From positions 1 to 64,000 of the IMG/VR virus record IMGVR_UViG_3300037459_000160: a DNA stretch of 64,000 bases. One strand, written 5' to 3'. Below the pieces are notes generated by a model. That model worked only from the letters and a program-made list of their open reading frames with translations. It was not told where the DNA came from and ran no database searches. The stretch is from a virus. Shown here piece by piece: positions 39,157-48,590 of the stretch (its first letter is position 1; each line of letters starts with the position of its first letter). The position numbers and the translations under genes were made by a program.

Positions 39157-40848
39157 ATGGTAAGACCAACCGGGGCCGACGTACTCAAAGACATTGAGGC
39201 CCGAGAACTTCAAATCGGCGAAAAGCTCTTGCAACTTCGCAAACATCGCCTCACGTTTGCGGTTGATTATCACATTAACACTCGCGGCGAAAAAATGGAG
39301 TTTGCGAATTATCCGCACATTCGCGAACTTTATAACTCGCTTGCCCGTGAAATCGTTTTGCAAGGTTCGGTCCAATGTTTTAAGAGTGAGTGGGCAGTTA
39401 TTGACCATTTCGCGGCAGCTTATTCCGGCCTCTCCGTTTTCTACGTGTTGGCCAAGTATGAATCCCGCAACACGTATGTACAAAACCGGATCAATCGTTG
39501 TGTTGAGCAAGTGCCGGAATACAAAAAAATCATCGGCCGAGGATTCTTTGATAATATCGCCCTTAAGAGTTTCGGAACCGGCGTTGTAAAATACGTGGGT
39601 TCTAACGTGTTGAGTGATTTCAAGGAATTCCCGGCTGACATGATCATTATTGATGAGGTTGATGAGTGCGACCCGACAAACATTCAATTTGCCTTGGACC
39701 GTATGCGGGCCTCACAATATCAGTTTATTCGGCGGCTAGGTAACCCCAAGATTCGCGGTAAGGGGATAAATAAATTCTTCCTTATGTCGGATCAACGAGA
39801 ATGGGAGGTACCTTGCAAACAATGCGACGAATACGCCGAAATGGATTGGTTTAAAACCGTTGTTTCCGAGGTGGTTGACCAACACGGCAACATAATTGAT
39901 TACACGTTACGCGATACCGATTGGGCCATTGGATGCCGGCGAGACGTTAGAGCCATTTGTCCCGCGTGCGGGGGCGAACTTGACCGCACAAGCCAAGAGG
40001 GGCGTTGGGTTCCGAGAAATCCGGGGCACCCCGTACACGGTTATCATATCTCAATGTTATGTGCCCCTATTAACCCTATTTCCGGCATGTGGGATCGGTT
40101 TCAAAAGGCAATGAATGACCCCGGATTATTGAAGCAATTCTTTAATTCTGATTTGGGGTTGCCCTATTCATCGGCGGGCAACAAGGTAACAACAACCGTT
40201 TTGGATCGTTGCGTTGATGAAAGTTACGAGTTTGCTATACGCCCGAACGCGGGACACGTTAAGGCCGATTCGGACACCGGCCCGTGTTCAATGGGAATTG
40301 ATGTAGGTGCTAATTTTGATGTGCGTATCTCGCGGCTTGGGGCACGCGGGCAGCGGCGAGCGGTTTACATTGGAAAAGTACGGGCGAGCAACATTGATGA
40401 GCTTTATGATTTGATCGACCGATACAACGTTGAGAAAGCCGTTATGGATGCCGGGCCTGAGTTGATGCTTGCCCAAGATTTCCAAGATACGGCTAATTGT
40501 GATGTTTGGTTGTGCCGGTATCATCCCAATGAAGGCAGCGACCGAAAACGCACATTCCAAATTCACGATCGGGTTGTTTCGATTGATCGAACCGAGGCCC
40601 TTGACCGATCCTATGCCCAAATCAAAAAGAAAAAGAACATCCTTCCTTTCAATTATCAATCAATTTTAGATGGGAAGTTTGTTACGGAAATTTGCGTACC
40701 CGTACGCCAGATTACCGAGGATGCCAAAGGTAACAGTCGGTACGAGTGGACAAAAGGCGTAGACCATTGCCGGCATTCGGACACGTACGATATGCTCGCG
40801 GCCGGGTTGTTGATGGACGTTACGATTGATGATGTTTCTATAGGATAA
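39157..40848 (+). CDS. terL: large terminase subunit (GpA-like)
   Basis: 563 residues. ATPase half: a deviant Walker A (QGSVQCFKSEW, residues 69-79) and Walker B MIIIDEVDECD (from residue 162). A zinc-binding region follows: CKQCDEY and CPACGGEL. Nuclease half: D382 (MGIDVG), D431 (VMDAGPE) and D545 (DTYDML). The Walker A lacks the standard GK-S/T glycine spacing, as in lambda GpA-type terminases. It cuts and pumps DNA into the prohead through the portal. Confidence 0.85.
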   Translation: MVRPTGADVLKDIEARELQIGEKLLQLRKHRLTFAVDYHINTRGEKMEFANYPHIRELYNSLAREIVLQGSVQCFKSEWAVIDHFAAAYSGLSVFYVLAKYESRNTYVQNRINRCVEQVPEYKKIIGRGFFDNIALKSFGTGVVKYVGSNVLSDFKEFPADMIIIDEVDECDPTNIQFALDRMRASQYQFIRRLGNPKIRGKGINKFFLMSDQREWEVPCKQCDEYAEMDWFKTVVSEVVDQHGNIIDYTLRDTDWAIGCRRDVRAICPACGGELDRTSQEGRWVPRNPGHPVHGYHISMLCAPINPISGMWDRFQKAMNDPGLLKQFFNSDLGLPYSSAGNKVTTTVLDRCVDESYEFAIRPNAGHVKADSDTGPCSMGIDVGANFDVRISRLGARGQRRAVYIGKVRASNIDELYDLIDRYNVEKAVMDAGPELMLAQDFQDTANCDVWLCRYHPNEGSDRKRTFQIHDRVVSIDRTEALDRSYAQIKKKKNILPFNYQSILDGKFVTEICVPVRQITEDAKGNSRYEWTKGVDHCRHSDTYDMLAAGLLMDVTIDDVSIG

Positions 40849-40851
40849 GCC

Positions 40852-41427
40852 ATGCCATTTGCCGGATTTGAAGATTTCGCGGAGTGCGTAGCGGCTCAAC
40901 AAAAACGGGATAAGGGCAAGGAATCCGCCCGGCGTATTTGCGGAGCCTTACAAGCTCAAGTTGAGAAAACCGCTATTGATTCCTCATCGGTGCCGAATTC
41001 CGTTGTTGTTCAAAATCGCGAGCTTGCGGCCCAAGGGCTTAACGCGATGGTCAAGAAACGCGGGATGGGCCGAGGCGTTTTGGATAGTGGGTTTTTGAGT
41101 GTTCGCGAAATAATTATCATGCGAAATAATCGTATGAGGATGTTGGCGATTCGGGGGTTTAATCTAGTAGCGAAAGCGGCCGGGTTAAACCTTAAAGAGT
41201 TTCGCGGAACAACGGGCCGGGGCGGTATCAATAACCATAAACACGTTATTGACCTTGACGACCTTGGGAACGGGCTTACCTCAACGAATGAGGGCCATAA
41301 CCATAGGGTAATCAATTTCATTGTACAGCCCTCACCTAATGGACACGTTCACCCCTTGAGCCGATCTGACTTAAAAAGGGTTATGAGCAAGGCGGGCTTT
41401 ACCGCATTGCGTGAAATGATTGGGTAA
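40852..41427 (+). CDS. head-module protein with capsid-like segment
   Basis: 191 residues from ATG 40852. The start PFAGFEDFAECVAAQ-x-KRDKGKESARRICGAL is common at the N-termini of phage head proteins. It then carries EKTAIDSSSVPNS, almost the same as EKSAIDSSSLPNS near the start of the major capsid protein at 50280. The C-terminal part is His-rich (NNHKHVIDLDD and EGHNHRV and NGHVHP), perhaps metal-binding. A minor capsid or maturation-linked role is inferred. Confidence 0.65.
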   Translation: MPFAGFEDFAECVAAQQKRDKGKESARRICGALQAQVEKTAIDSSSVPNSVVVQNRELAAQGLNAMVKKRGMGRGVLDSGFLSVREIIIMRNNRMRMLAIRGFNLVAKAAGLNLKEFRGTTGRGGINNHKHVIDLDDLGNGLTSTNEGHNHRVINFIVQPSPNGHVHPLSRSDLKRVMSKAGFTALREMIG

Positions 41428-41430
41428 ACC

Positions 41431-43623
41431 ATGAGTGAGCAAGAACAAGCCGAGCTTGAGGCCGAGGCCGTCGAAAAGCTCAAGGATGATCCGGTTACGC
41501 CCGAGCAATCCGAGGCAACGTTGATTTCGGCGTTGGCCGATGCGGCGTATGAGACTTCCGAGGGCGATGAGCCCATAATTGAGGAAGTTTTCATAACGGA
41601 TGAGGAAACTATTGCCACGGCCGAGGATTTGATTAAGGAATTCACCCGAAAATCAATGCGATGTTTTGATGAAAGCCGCATTGTTTCGGATGAGGCAACA
41701 AGCCGGGGCTCAAGTGCCCTTTCGTTTTTGCTGGCGGGTAAGGGTGACAAGGAAAAAGAGCTTACCCAAAAGACCGCACGCGGTACGCAACAATCGGTAC
41801 GAGAACTTGGACGGGGTTCCATGGGTACCGATTTGGCGACAATCAAAGTCGTTGAGCCCCCATACCCGCCCGAGTTGCTCGCGGCGTTTCTTGAGGTTGA
41901 CGAAACGCATTTTCGTTGTGTACGGACCAAAGTTACCGATGCGATAGGGCGAGAGTTTGAGCTAGTTCCCACGGTAACGGTTGATCCCGATGAGAAGGAA
42001 GAAAAAGCGGGCCGCCCAAAGGCCCAAACACCCGATCCAAGGCCCCCACTGGGCAGCCTCGCGGACCCGACGCGGATTCTTGACCGAGATACTTCCGGCG
42101 TTAATCAAGGCCCCGGTGAGGCCCTTAACGATAACCGAACGCTTGTTGAGAAAATTGCAAAGGCTGGCGTTTCGGCGGTAAGCAACATTCAAAGGGAACA
42201 TACCCCAAAACGAACCGTCGTACCACAAGCCGAAGTTGACGCCGAGACTCAAGACATTGAAGATTTTATTGAGGATGCCAATGAGGTTCTCGGTTTTGAG
42301 GGCGTACTTGACCGAGCTTGTATGGATTATGAGGCGGTTGGGTGGGCAGCAATTGAAATTATCCGTTCGGCTGATTTCAAAATACGGCGGATTGCCCACG
42401 TACCCGCCCCCCGCGTGCGGGTGTTAAAAGGTTGGGCTGGATTCGTTGAGATTTTTGATAATACCGGGCTCAAGGGTAGCGTTGCGGGGGCTCATTTCCG
42501 ATATTATCAACCGTTCGGGAGTAAGGTCGTAATGCGGGCCGACGATCCGACAACGGGCGAAACGGTAGCGTACAACCCAAAAGACCACGGCCCTCTTGAC
42601 CCGGCAAAAGTTAAATGGAATCTTGTTGACCGCGAGACCGGCAAGCCAACCGAGGATATTTCTAGGGCGGCAAATGAAATCCTTTGGATTCCTAGGCATC
42701 ACGCAAATACGATTTATTATGGGTTTACCGATGTTGTGCCGGCCTTGGGTTGGTTACTTGCCAACGTTCATATTCGCGATTATCTGCTTTCATTTTTTGA
42801 ACACAACACGGTGCCCCGGTTCGCGGTAATCATCGAAGGGGCCAAGTTGAGCGAGCCGGTTAAGAAAGCGATTATGTCGTATTTCGGCACGCACGTTAAA
42901 GGCAAGGCTCACAAAACTTTGATTGTGCCGATTCCCGCGTTGCGAGGCGAGGTAAAGGTTAGGTTTGAAAAACTTGACGCGGACAACAAAGAGGGCAGTT
43001 TTCAGGATACGAAAAAGAACAACAGCCAAGGGATTATGACGGCTCATGGCGTAAGCCCGGCGATTATTGGTATTGCCGAATCGTCGGAATTAGGTTCGGG
43101 TAAGGGCTTGAGCCAAGCCGAAATTTACAAGGATAGGATTGTTACGCCAAGCCAACGCTATTGGGCTCGAAAACTTAACCGTATGTTTCGGCTCGGGCTT
43201 GGTACGACATTGGTTGCTATCAAGTTTAACCCGTTAGATATCCGAGACCGTAAAGCCGAACAAGAGGTTTTGACCGGGTATCTTAAAATGGGTGTTGCGA
43301 CGATTAACGAAGTACGCAAGCGGGCGGGGCTTGGTAAGCCTGTTGAGGGCGGGGATAGGGCTTTCGTAATTGTCGGAAACCAAATTATGTTTGTTGACGA
43401 ATTAACCGAGGCGATGGGTTCGGAATTGGAAGCCTTAACCGATGAACTTGAGCGTACGCAATCGGATATGGCGAACAAAGCCGCCGAGGAAAAGGGCCGC
43501 ATGGCGGGTGAGCGGCAAGCGGCGGCAGTTAATCCCCCCAGTGTGAGCAATGGCAACGGAAATCCCTCAACTCCTAATAAAGCCAACGGTAAGCAACCGG
43601 CAGCGGCAAAGGCGGGTTCGTAG
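41431..43623 (+). CDS. portal protein
   Basis: 730 residues from ATG 41431. The C-terminal 450 residues have portal features: RDYLLSFFEHNTVPRFAVIIEG, then EGSFQDTKKNNSQGIM, AHGVSPAIIGIAE and an IYKDRIVTPSQRYWARKLNR stem-like helix. The first 250 residues are acidic and low-complexity, longer than typical portals. It forms the dodecameric DNA entry ring. Its last 74 bases overlap the MuF gene. Confidence 0.85.
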   Translation: MSEQEQAELEAEAVEKLKDDPVTPEQSEATLISALADAAYETSEGDEPIIEEVFITDEETIATAEDLIKEFTRKSMRCFDESRIVSDEATSRGSSALSFLLAGKGDKEKELTQKTARGTQQSVRELGRGSMGTDLATIKVVEPPYPPELLAAFLEVDETHFRCVRTKVTDAIGREFELVPTVTVDPDEKEEKAGRPKAQTPDPRPPLGSLADPTRILDRDTSGVNQGPGEALNDNRTLVEKIAKAGVSAVSNIQREHTPKRTVVPQAEVDAETQDIEDFIEDANEVLGFEGVLDRACMDYEAVGWAAIEIIRSADFKIRRIAHVPAPRVRVLKGWAGFVEIFDNTGLKGSVAGAHFRYYQPFGSKVVMRADDPTTGETVAYNPKDHGPLDPAKVKWNLVDRETGKPTEDISRAANEILWIPRHHANTIYYGFTDVVPALGWLLANVHIRDYLLSFFEHNTVPRFAVIIEGAKLSEPVKKAIMSYFGTHVKGKAHKTLIVPIPALRGEVKVRFEKLDADNKEGSFQDTKKNNSQGIMTAHGVSPAIIGIAESSELGSGKGLSQAEIYKDRIVTPSQRYWARKLNRMFRLGLGTTLVAIKFNPLDIRDRKAEQEVLTGYLKMGVATINEVRKRAGLGKPVEGGDRAFVIVGNQIMFVDELTEAMGSELEALTDELERTQSDMANKAAEEKGRMAGERQAAAVNPPSVSNGNGNPSTPNKANGKQPAAAKAGS

Positions 43624-46600
43624 ACTTAGCCGGTTGATTGTTGTTAAGGCGGCCTCAAGTGGAATTCGATTAAGACTTGAGCGAGACCTTGAGAACAAGT
43701 TACGGCGAATCATTCGCGAACTTTTCGCCGAATTACGGCAAAGCCTTTCCAGTAGATTCCTCCAAGGGATCGGCCGTCAAGCGAACCTGTTTAGGCGTAC
43801 CGCACGCGGGCCCGCACGCACACGCACGCGGGCAGCCAATGAGCTTACGCGGGCCTTCATGGGCCCTTTACGCGATGTGTTGCTCGATACCGAGCAACTT
43901 GCCGCGTTTCGTTATTGGCTCGGCATATCTCAAATACGGGCGTATGAGTATGGGGCGGTAACCGCGTTGCGGGCGATGGGATTTGCGGCAACCTCGCGAC
44001 GGGTTCAAGAGATTGAGAAACGCATTACGGTTTCAAAGGCGGCTGGCGATATCGTCTTTGAGTTGACCGATGCTGAGTTGATTAACGAGCTTGAGGGCCG
44101 GCCGATCGTAGTTGGGGCGGGCCTTGCCCCGGCCGTTGTTGAGGATGCCCGCAAGTTAATTCGGGATGAGTTGTTTTTGGGTAACGCCAGCACGGGTGAG
44201 GGCGGAATTTCCGATTTGATCTTGGCGGGCGGCCAAGTGCCGGAATACCGAGCGTTGCGGATTTCCCGAACCGAAACCCAATCCGCCTTTAATCAAGGAT
44301 TTTACAAAGTCGAACAGCGTTCGGGAATCAAAAAACATTCATGGGTGACGGTGGGCGATAGGCGAGTAAGGCCAGAACACGCAATGAATGAGGATTCTGG
44401 CGATATTCCCATTGGCGATCCTTTTGCGTCGTTGCAAATCCATCCCGGCGATCCCGGCCCACTGGTTTTACACGTTAATTGTCGGTGTTCACTTCAACCA
44501 GATTTATCCGATCCCAATATTTTGCTTGACCCGTGGGCGGGCGATTCCGGGGCCAACCTTAAGACCGATCCGACATTACCGGGCATTCCTCCAAAAATCG
44601 GCAAAATCAGGACCGCATTGAATCAAGCCCAAGCGAGGGCACGGGCAGCGATCCGAGCCGAGGGCGAGGCAATAAAGGCCAGGAAACTAGCCGAAGCCGG
44701 GGCCCAAGCAGCGGCCAAGAAAAAGACCGTTCAAGAATCTAAGGCGGTTGCAAGTACCAAGAGTGAGTTTGAGGCGATTGTTAAAAGTATTGATGCCGAT
44801 GATACATTTTTCAAGATTAGTCAACTTGGCGATAAGTTGAAAGGTTTGAGCAAGGCCGAGGCCCAAGAGCTTGCAAAACAACTAGGGTTTGTATCCAAGC
44901 AATCGTTTGCGACCAAGAAAAAAGCAATTCAAACCATTACGGGCGAGTTGAAAAAGTTTGCCAAATCGGCCGGGGATGTTAAGGGCGTTGATAAAGCCTT
45001 TGGAGAATTCGTATTTGCCACCAAGCCGGTTAGAGAGGCAGCGGAGCAAAAGTTTAAGGTGGAAGCCTTAGAGGATGTAAATAAAGCCAAGTCGGTTTTG
45101 AAAGGCAGTACCAAGGCGATTGACGTTGCCACGTTGGACGCGGCGACGGCGGCCGACTATGCGGAGTTTCTTGAGTGGCAAGCGGTGCAAGCTGGAAAAA
45201 CTCAGAGTTATGGCGTTGTTATCTTTGACGATCAAGGGCGGGTATTACTTCGGCGGGCCAAGGGGGATTTCGGCGGTACCCGTTGGTCATTTGCTAAGGG
45301 CGGGGGAACCAAGCCCGGTACAACGGCACTTAAAGAACTTGCGGAGGAAACCGGGCACCAAGCCAATATTACCGGGGCAATCAAAGGGGATTTTGAGGGC
45401 ACAACCACAAAAAATAACTACTTTGTTGGACGCAAAAAGGGCAAGTTTGATGCGGCCCTTATGGACGCGGAAACAGAGGAAGTGATTTGGGTAGATTTCA
45501 ATGAGGCAAAGAAACTCATAAAGCAATCCCCGAGTGAGTTGATTGTAAAACGTGATCTTGCCGTATTGGATGGGGCGTTTGATGAGATAAGCGGAAACTC
45601 AACAGCGTTAAAGGCGTTGGCAAAGAAAACCGAAACCAAGAAAAAGGTTGTCGATCTTGGCAAGCAACAAACGGCGGCGGCCGATGAGCTTATTGACGCG
45701 GCCAAGCAGTTACAAAAAGCCGCACAAGGCGACCCCGAGGCAGTAAGCAAGCTTTCCAAGGCCGTTAAGAATTTGAAAAAACTAGGCGTTTCCGATACCA
45801 AAATTCAAGAGCTTACCAAAGCGGGCATACAGGCGGGCAAGACCGCCAAGGCTCAAGGAATCCTTGACAATCTCAAAGGTAAGTTGCCAAAAACAATTGA
45901 TGAAATTGATAACGTGGTTGCCGAGCTTAAGAAGTTACAAGCCGGCCTCGGCGGGCTTGAGGCCGAAGTTGATGAGGCAGTTTCCAAAAAGCTCAAATCA
46001 CTCGGCAGCAAGAAAAGCCAACTCAAAAAGAAACTCAAACCAACAGCCAAGCCGGATGAGCCGGAAGTGCTAATAGCCCTAGACATACAAGCCCCAACGA
46101 CTCAAGCATTAAAGGAAGAATTTGAGGCAACGGTTACAAAATCGGAATTGGGTTCGTTATTTAGTCAAACCGAGGCTAAGTTACTTGCCGAGGATTTGAA
46201 AAACGCGGGCGTATCCGCCGACGAAATCGCCAAACTTCAAAAATCGGGAGTACAGGCGGGCAACGAGAAAAAGGCCAAGAGCTTTATTGAGGCTCAAACG
46301 GGAGCGGGCTTGCCCGATGGTCTGGATGATCTTAATGAGCTTGAGGATAAGGTTTTTGGCTTCCTCCAAAAGGGTTTCAAAGATCCCGCACTAGAAAAGA
46401 AATTTGAAGGGGCGTTAAAGAACATTGATTTGAAGAAAAAGGAAATCTTTGCGAAGCCGGCAGCCACGAAAGCCGAAATCAAAGCTCAAAATACCAAAGC
46501 TAACTCACTCGCCAATACTAACCCTCAATCGCTCCAAGATATTAAGGTTGTTGAGGAAGAATTGAAGGCGTTGCAAAATCTCGGTAATCTTAACCCGACT

Positions 46601-48169
46601 ACCGATTTTTCGGTTGACAGCAAGTTACAGGTACTCCAATTCAAGAAAAGCCAACTCCAAAAGAAAGCCGCGAAACCAACAACCGGGCCAACCTCGGCGG
46701 ATATTCTCAAGAAAGCTGAAGCGGCCGACGCGAAACTTAAAGCCGAGCTTGAGGCCCTTGATGATATTAAGATCATTACCGAACCGATTCCAAAACCGAT
46801 TAAGGTAGATTTGGCCGATTTCCCGCCCGCCGATAAACTTGGTCGGTTGGATGAACTTAAGACGCTACCCGGTTCCACGGGGGCCAAGTTGGTTCAAGAC
46901 CCGCGAACGGGCAAAAAGTATGTACTCAAACGCGGAAACCAAAAATTATCTAAAGAGGCTCGCGAGGCACATTTACGCGAGGAATTTCTTGCCGACGACC
47001 TTTACCGGGCGGCCGGCGTTGACGTACCGGCCGGCGTGTTGTATGAGACCGCGAGCGGGCCGGTAAAGCTAACGGAATTCATTGAGGGTACCGAAGATTT
47101 GGCAACCGTACTTGCTAAGGGCGGGTCAAGAGCCAAAAAGGTACTCACCAAAATACAAGGGGATTTTGCCGAGGATGCCCTATTCGCGAATTGGGATGTT
47201 ATCGGCTTGAGCCAGGATAATATTCTTGTAACCAAGACCGGTAAGGTTTTGAGAATTGATAACGGCGGGGCGTTAAGGTTCCGAGCCCAAGGGGCCCCCA
47301 AGGGTAGTCATTTTGGAAATGATGTTGGAGAACTTGCTAGTTTACGAAGCTCGGCGGCCGGGAAAGAAGTGTTTGGACAGTTGACCGATGAGGCAGTTGC
47401 CAAGCAGATTTTCGCGTTGCAATCAAAAAGGGAAGTAATACTTGCCACGATCAAAGACCGAGCGTTAAGAGCGACGATTTCTAAACGCTTAGACTCAATG
47501 AAAACTTGGGCCGATGATGTAATTGAGAAAATTGCAACACGAAAGAAGAATTTGGCTAGTGGTAGAAAACTTAGGCCCGGCGAATTCTCAAACGATCCCG
47601 TAGCTATTGACCCAAGAATTGAAAATCGGGCCACGTTTATAACACCCAAGGCGAAAAAGGCAGCCGAGGAAACGGCACCATTGCGAGAAATGACGAAAAA
47701 ACTTAGAGACTTGGGCCCGCGTGAACATTCGGCGATTGAGGACTATTCGGGTTCATCCTATAGAAGGCTCAATTCTAACTTGCGTAAGGGTAAAAGCCTT
47801 ACGGACGATCAATTACAAATGGTCAAGGGTATTGATGTCGGGCTTGCCGAGGTACCCTCGGCAGCTAAAGAACACCCGGTTGTATTTCGCAAGTTGGAGC
47901 AAGAGGGGCAAAAACTTGAGGCGTTCTTAGCTAAGCATCCCGAGGGCGGCATTGTCTCGTATAACGAATACCTTTCAACCTCATTTTCTAAAGGTACTTG
48001 GAGCGGGAATATTGAGTATGAAATAAGACACAAGACCGGCCGACGAATCAAAGAAATATCGTTGCATCGTAGTGAGGATGAGGTTTTGTTTGGTAGGGGA
48101 GCGGAATTTTTAGTTGAGAGAGTGGAACGGACGGGCAACCGGGTAAAGATTTTCCTAACGGAGTTGTAA
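43550..48169 (+). CDS. giant MuF-Nudix-kinase-like-ADP-ribosyltransferase protein
   Basis: 1539 residues from ATG 43550. Residues about 225-330 are a MuF/SPP1-gp7 head-morphogenesis domain ([36 protein letters not shown]). About 550-672 is Nudix-like ([34 protein letters not shown]). Long Lys/Ala/Glu helices follow. About 1090-1325 is a kinase-like domain ([49 protein letters not shown]). About 1390-1539 is an ADP-ribosyltransferase (FRKLEQ, YLSTSF, and the ExE motif in [13 protein letters not shown]). MuF proteins enter the capsid, so the effectors could be injected with DNA. Each assignment is by motif; the combination is unusual. Confidence 0.85.
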   Translation: MATEIPQLLIKPTVSNRQRQRRVRRLSRLIVVKAASSGIRLRLERDLENKLRRIIRELFAELRQSLSSRFLQGIGRQANLFRRTARGPARTRTRAANELTRAFMGPLRDVLLDTEQLAAFRYWLGISQIRAYEYGAVTALRAMGFAATSRRVQEIEKRITVSKAAGDIVFELTDAELINELEGRPIVVGAGLAPAVVEDARKLIRDELFLGNASTGEGGISDLILAGGQVPEYRALRISRTETQSAFNQGFYKVEQRSGIKKHSWVTVGDRRVRPEHAMNEDSGDIPIGDPFASLQIHPGDPGPLVLHVNCRCSLQPDLSDPNILLDPWAGDSGANLKTDPTLPGIPPKIGKIRTALNQAQARARAAIRAEGEAIKARKLAEAGAQAAAKKKTVQESKAVASTKSEFEAIVKSIDADDTFFKISQLGDKLKGLSKAEAQELAKQLGFVSKQSFATKKKAIQTITGELKKFAKSAGDVKGVDKAFGEFVFATKPVREAAEQKFKVEALEDVNKAKSVLKGSTKAIDVATLDAATAADYAEFLEWQAVQAGKTQSYGVVIFDDQGRVLLRRAKGDFGGTRWSFAKGGGTKPGTTALKELAEETGHQANITGAIKGDFEGTTTKNNYFVGRKKGKFDAALMDAETEEVIWVDFNEAKKLIKQSPSELIVKRDLAVLDGAFDEISGNSTALKALAKKTETKKKVVDLGKQQTAAADELIDAAKQLQKAAQGDPEAVSKLSKAVKNLKKLGVSDTKIQELTKAGIQAGKTAKAQGILDNLKGKLPKTIDEIDNVVAELKKLQAGLGGLEAEVDEAVSKKLKSLGSKKSQLKKKLKPTAKPDEPEVLIALDIQAPTTQALKEEFEATVTKSELGSLFSQTEAKLLAEDLKNAGVSADEIAKLQKSGVQAGNEKKAKSFIEAQTGAGLPDGLDDLNELEDKVFGFLQKGFKDPALEKKFEGALKNIDLKKKEIFAKPAATKAEIKAQNTKANSLANTNPQSLQDIKVVEEELKALQNLGNLNPTTDFSVDSKLQVLQFKKSQLQKKAAKPTTGPTSADILKKAEAADAKLKAELEALDDIKIITEPIPKPIKVDLADFPPADKLGRLDELKTLPGSTGAKLVQDPRTGKKYVLKRGNQKLSKEAREAHLREEFLADDLYRAAGVDVPAGVLYETASGPVKLTEFIEGTEDLATVLAKGGSRAKKVLTKIQGDFAEDALFANWDVIGLSQDNILVTKTGKVLRIDNGGALRFRAQGAPKGSHFGNDVGELASLRSSAAGKEVFGQLTDEAVAKQIFALQSKREVILATIKDRALRATISKRLDSMKTWADDVIEKIATRKKNLASGRKLRPGEFSNDPVAIDPRIENRATFITPKAKKAAEETAPLREMTKKLRDLGPREHSAIEDYSGSSYRRLNSNLRKGKSLTDDQLQMVKGIDVGLAEVPSAAKEHPVVFRKLEQEGQKLEAFLAKHPEGGIVSYNEYLSTSFSKGTWSGNIEYEIRHKTGRRIKEISLHRSEDEVLFGRGAEFLVERVERTGNRVKIFLTEL

Positions 48170-48171
48170 GC

Positions 48172-48480
48172 ATGGCAGTTGATAAAAAAGATGAGGCTCA
48201 CCAAGCCGAAAGGGACGCCGAACCGTTGATAAACGCGGTGCGGCAATGCAATGATTGCGTAAATCGGTATTGGGGAACGATTACTTGCCTAGCCTTTCCC
48301 GAGCGTATTCCCCACGACATTATCAACGGTGACCATGATCATAGGTTACCGTATCCCGATGCGGAAAACCCTACCGACCAAGGAATACGGTTTGAACTTA
48401 ATGAGGGATTGATTACCCGAGACCCAAACGAATTAGGTATGAAAACAGTTTTTAATTTTCCCCCGCCTATGGATTCCTGA
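48172..48480 (+). CDS. hypothetical protein
   Basis: 102 residues from ATG 48172, directly after the MuF gene. It has CNDCVNRY and a His/Asp-rich [12 protein letters not shown] segment. It could be an immunity partner for the ART domain or a minor head protein, but nothing in the sequence decides. Confidence 0.6.
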   Translation: MAVDKKDEAHQAERDAEPLINAVRQCNDCVNRYWGTITCLAFPERIPHDIINGDHDHRLPYPDAENPTDQGIRFELNEGLITRDPNELGMKTVFNFPPPMDS

Positions 48481-48496
48481 GTGAAACCGGGTTCAC
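48481..48496. promoter_or_regulatory. operator-like near-palindrome
   Basis: GTGAAACCGGGTTCAC, starting right after the 48172 stop. A TTGACA at 48523-48528 lacks a good -10, so a downstream promoter is uncertain. Confidence 0.55.
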
Positions 48497-48590
48497 TTTT
48501 TGAAAAATTTGTGTGTTAGGTATTGACAGTTGGGGCAATACCAGCGAAAATTTCCAAGATTCTAAATTTTCTTGCCGAGGGTAACGGATT

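Noticed and set aside
48523-48551. Promoter before the protease gene
   Set aside because: TTGACA is present but the expected -10 position reads CGAAAA.
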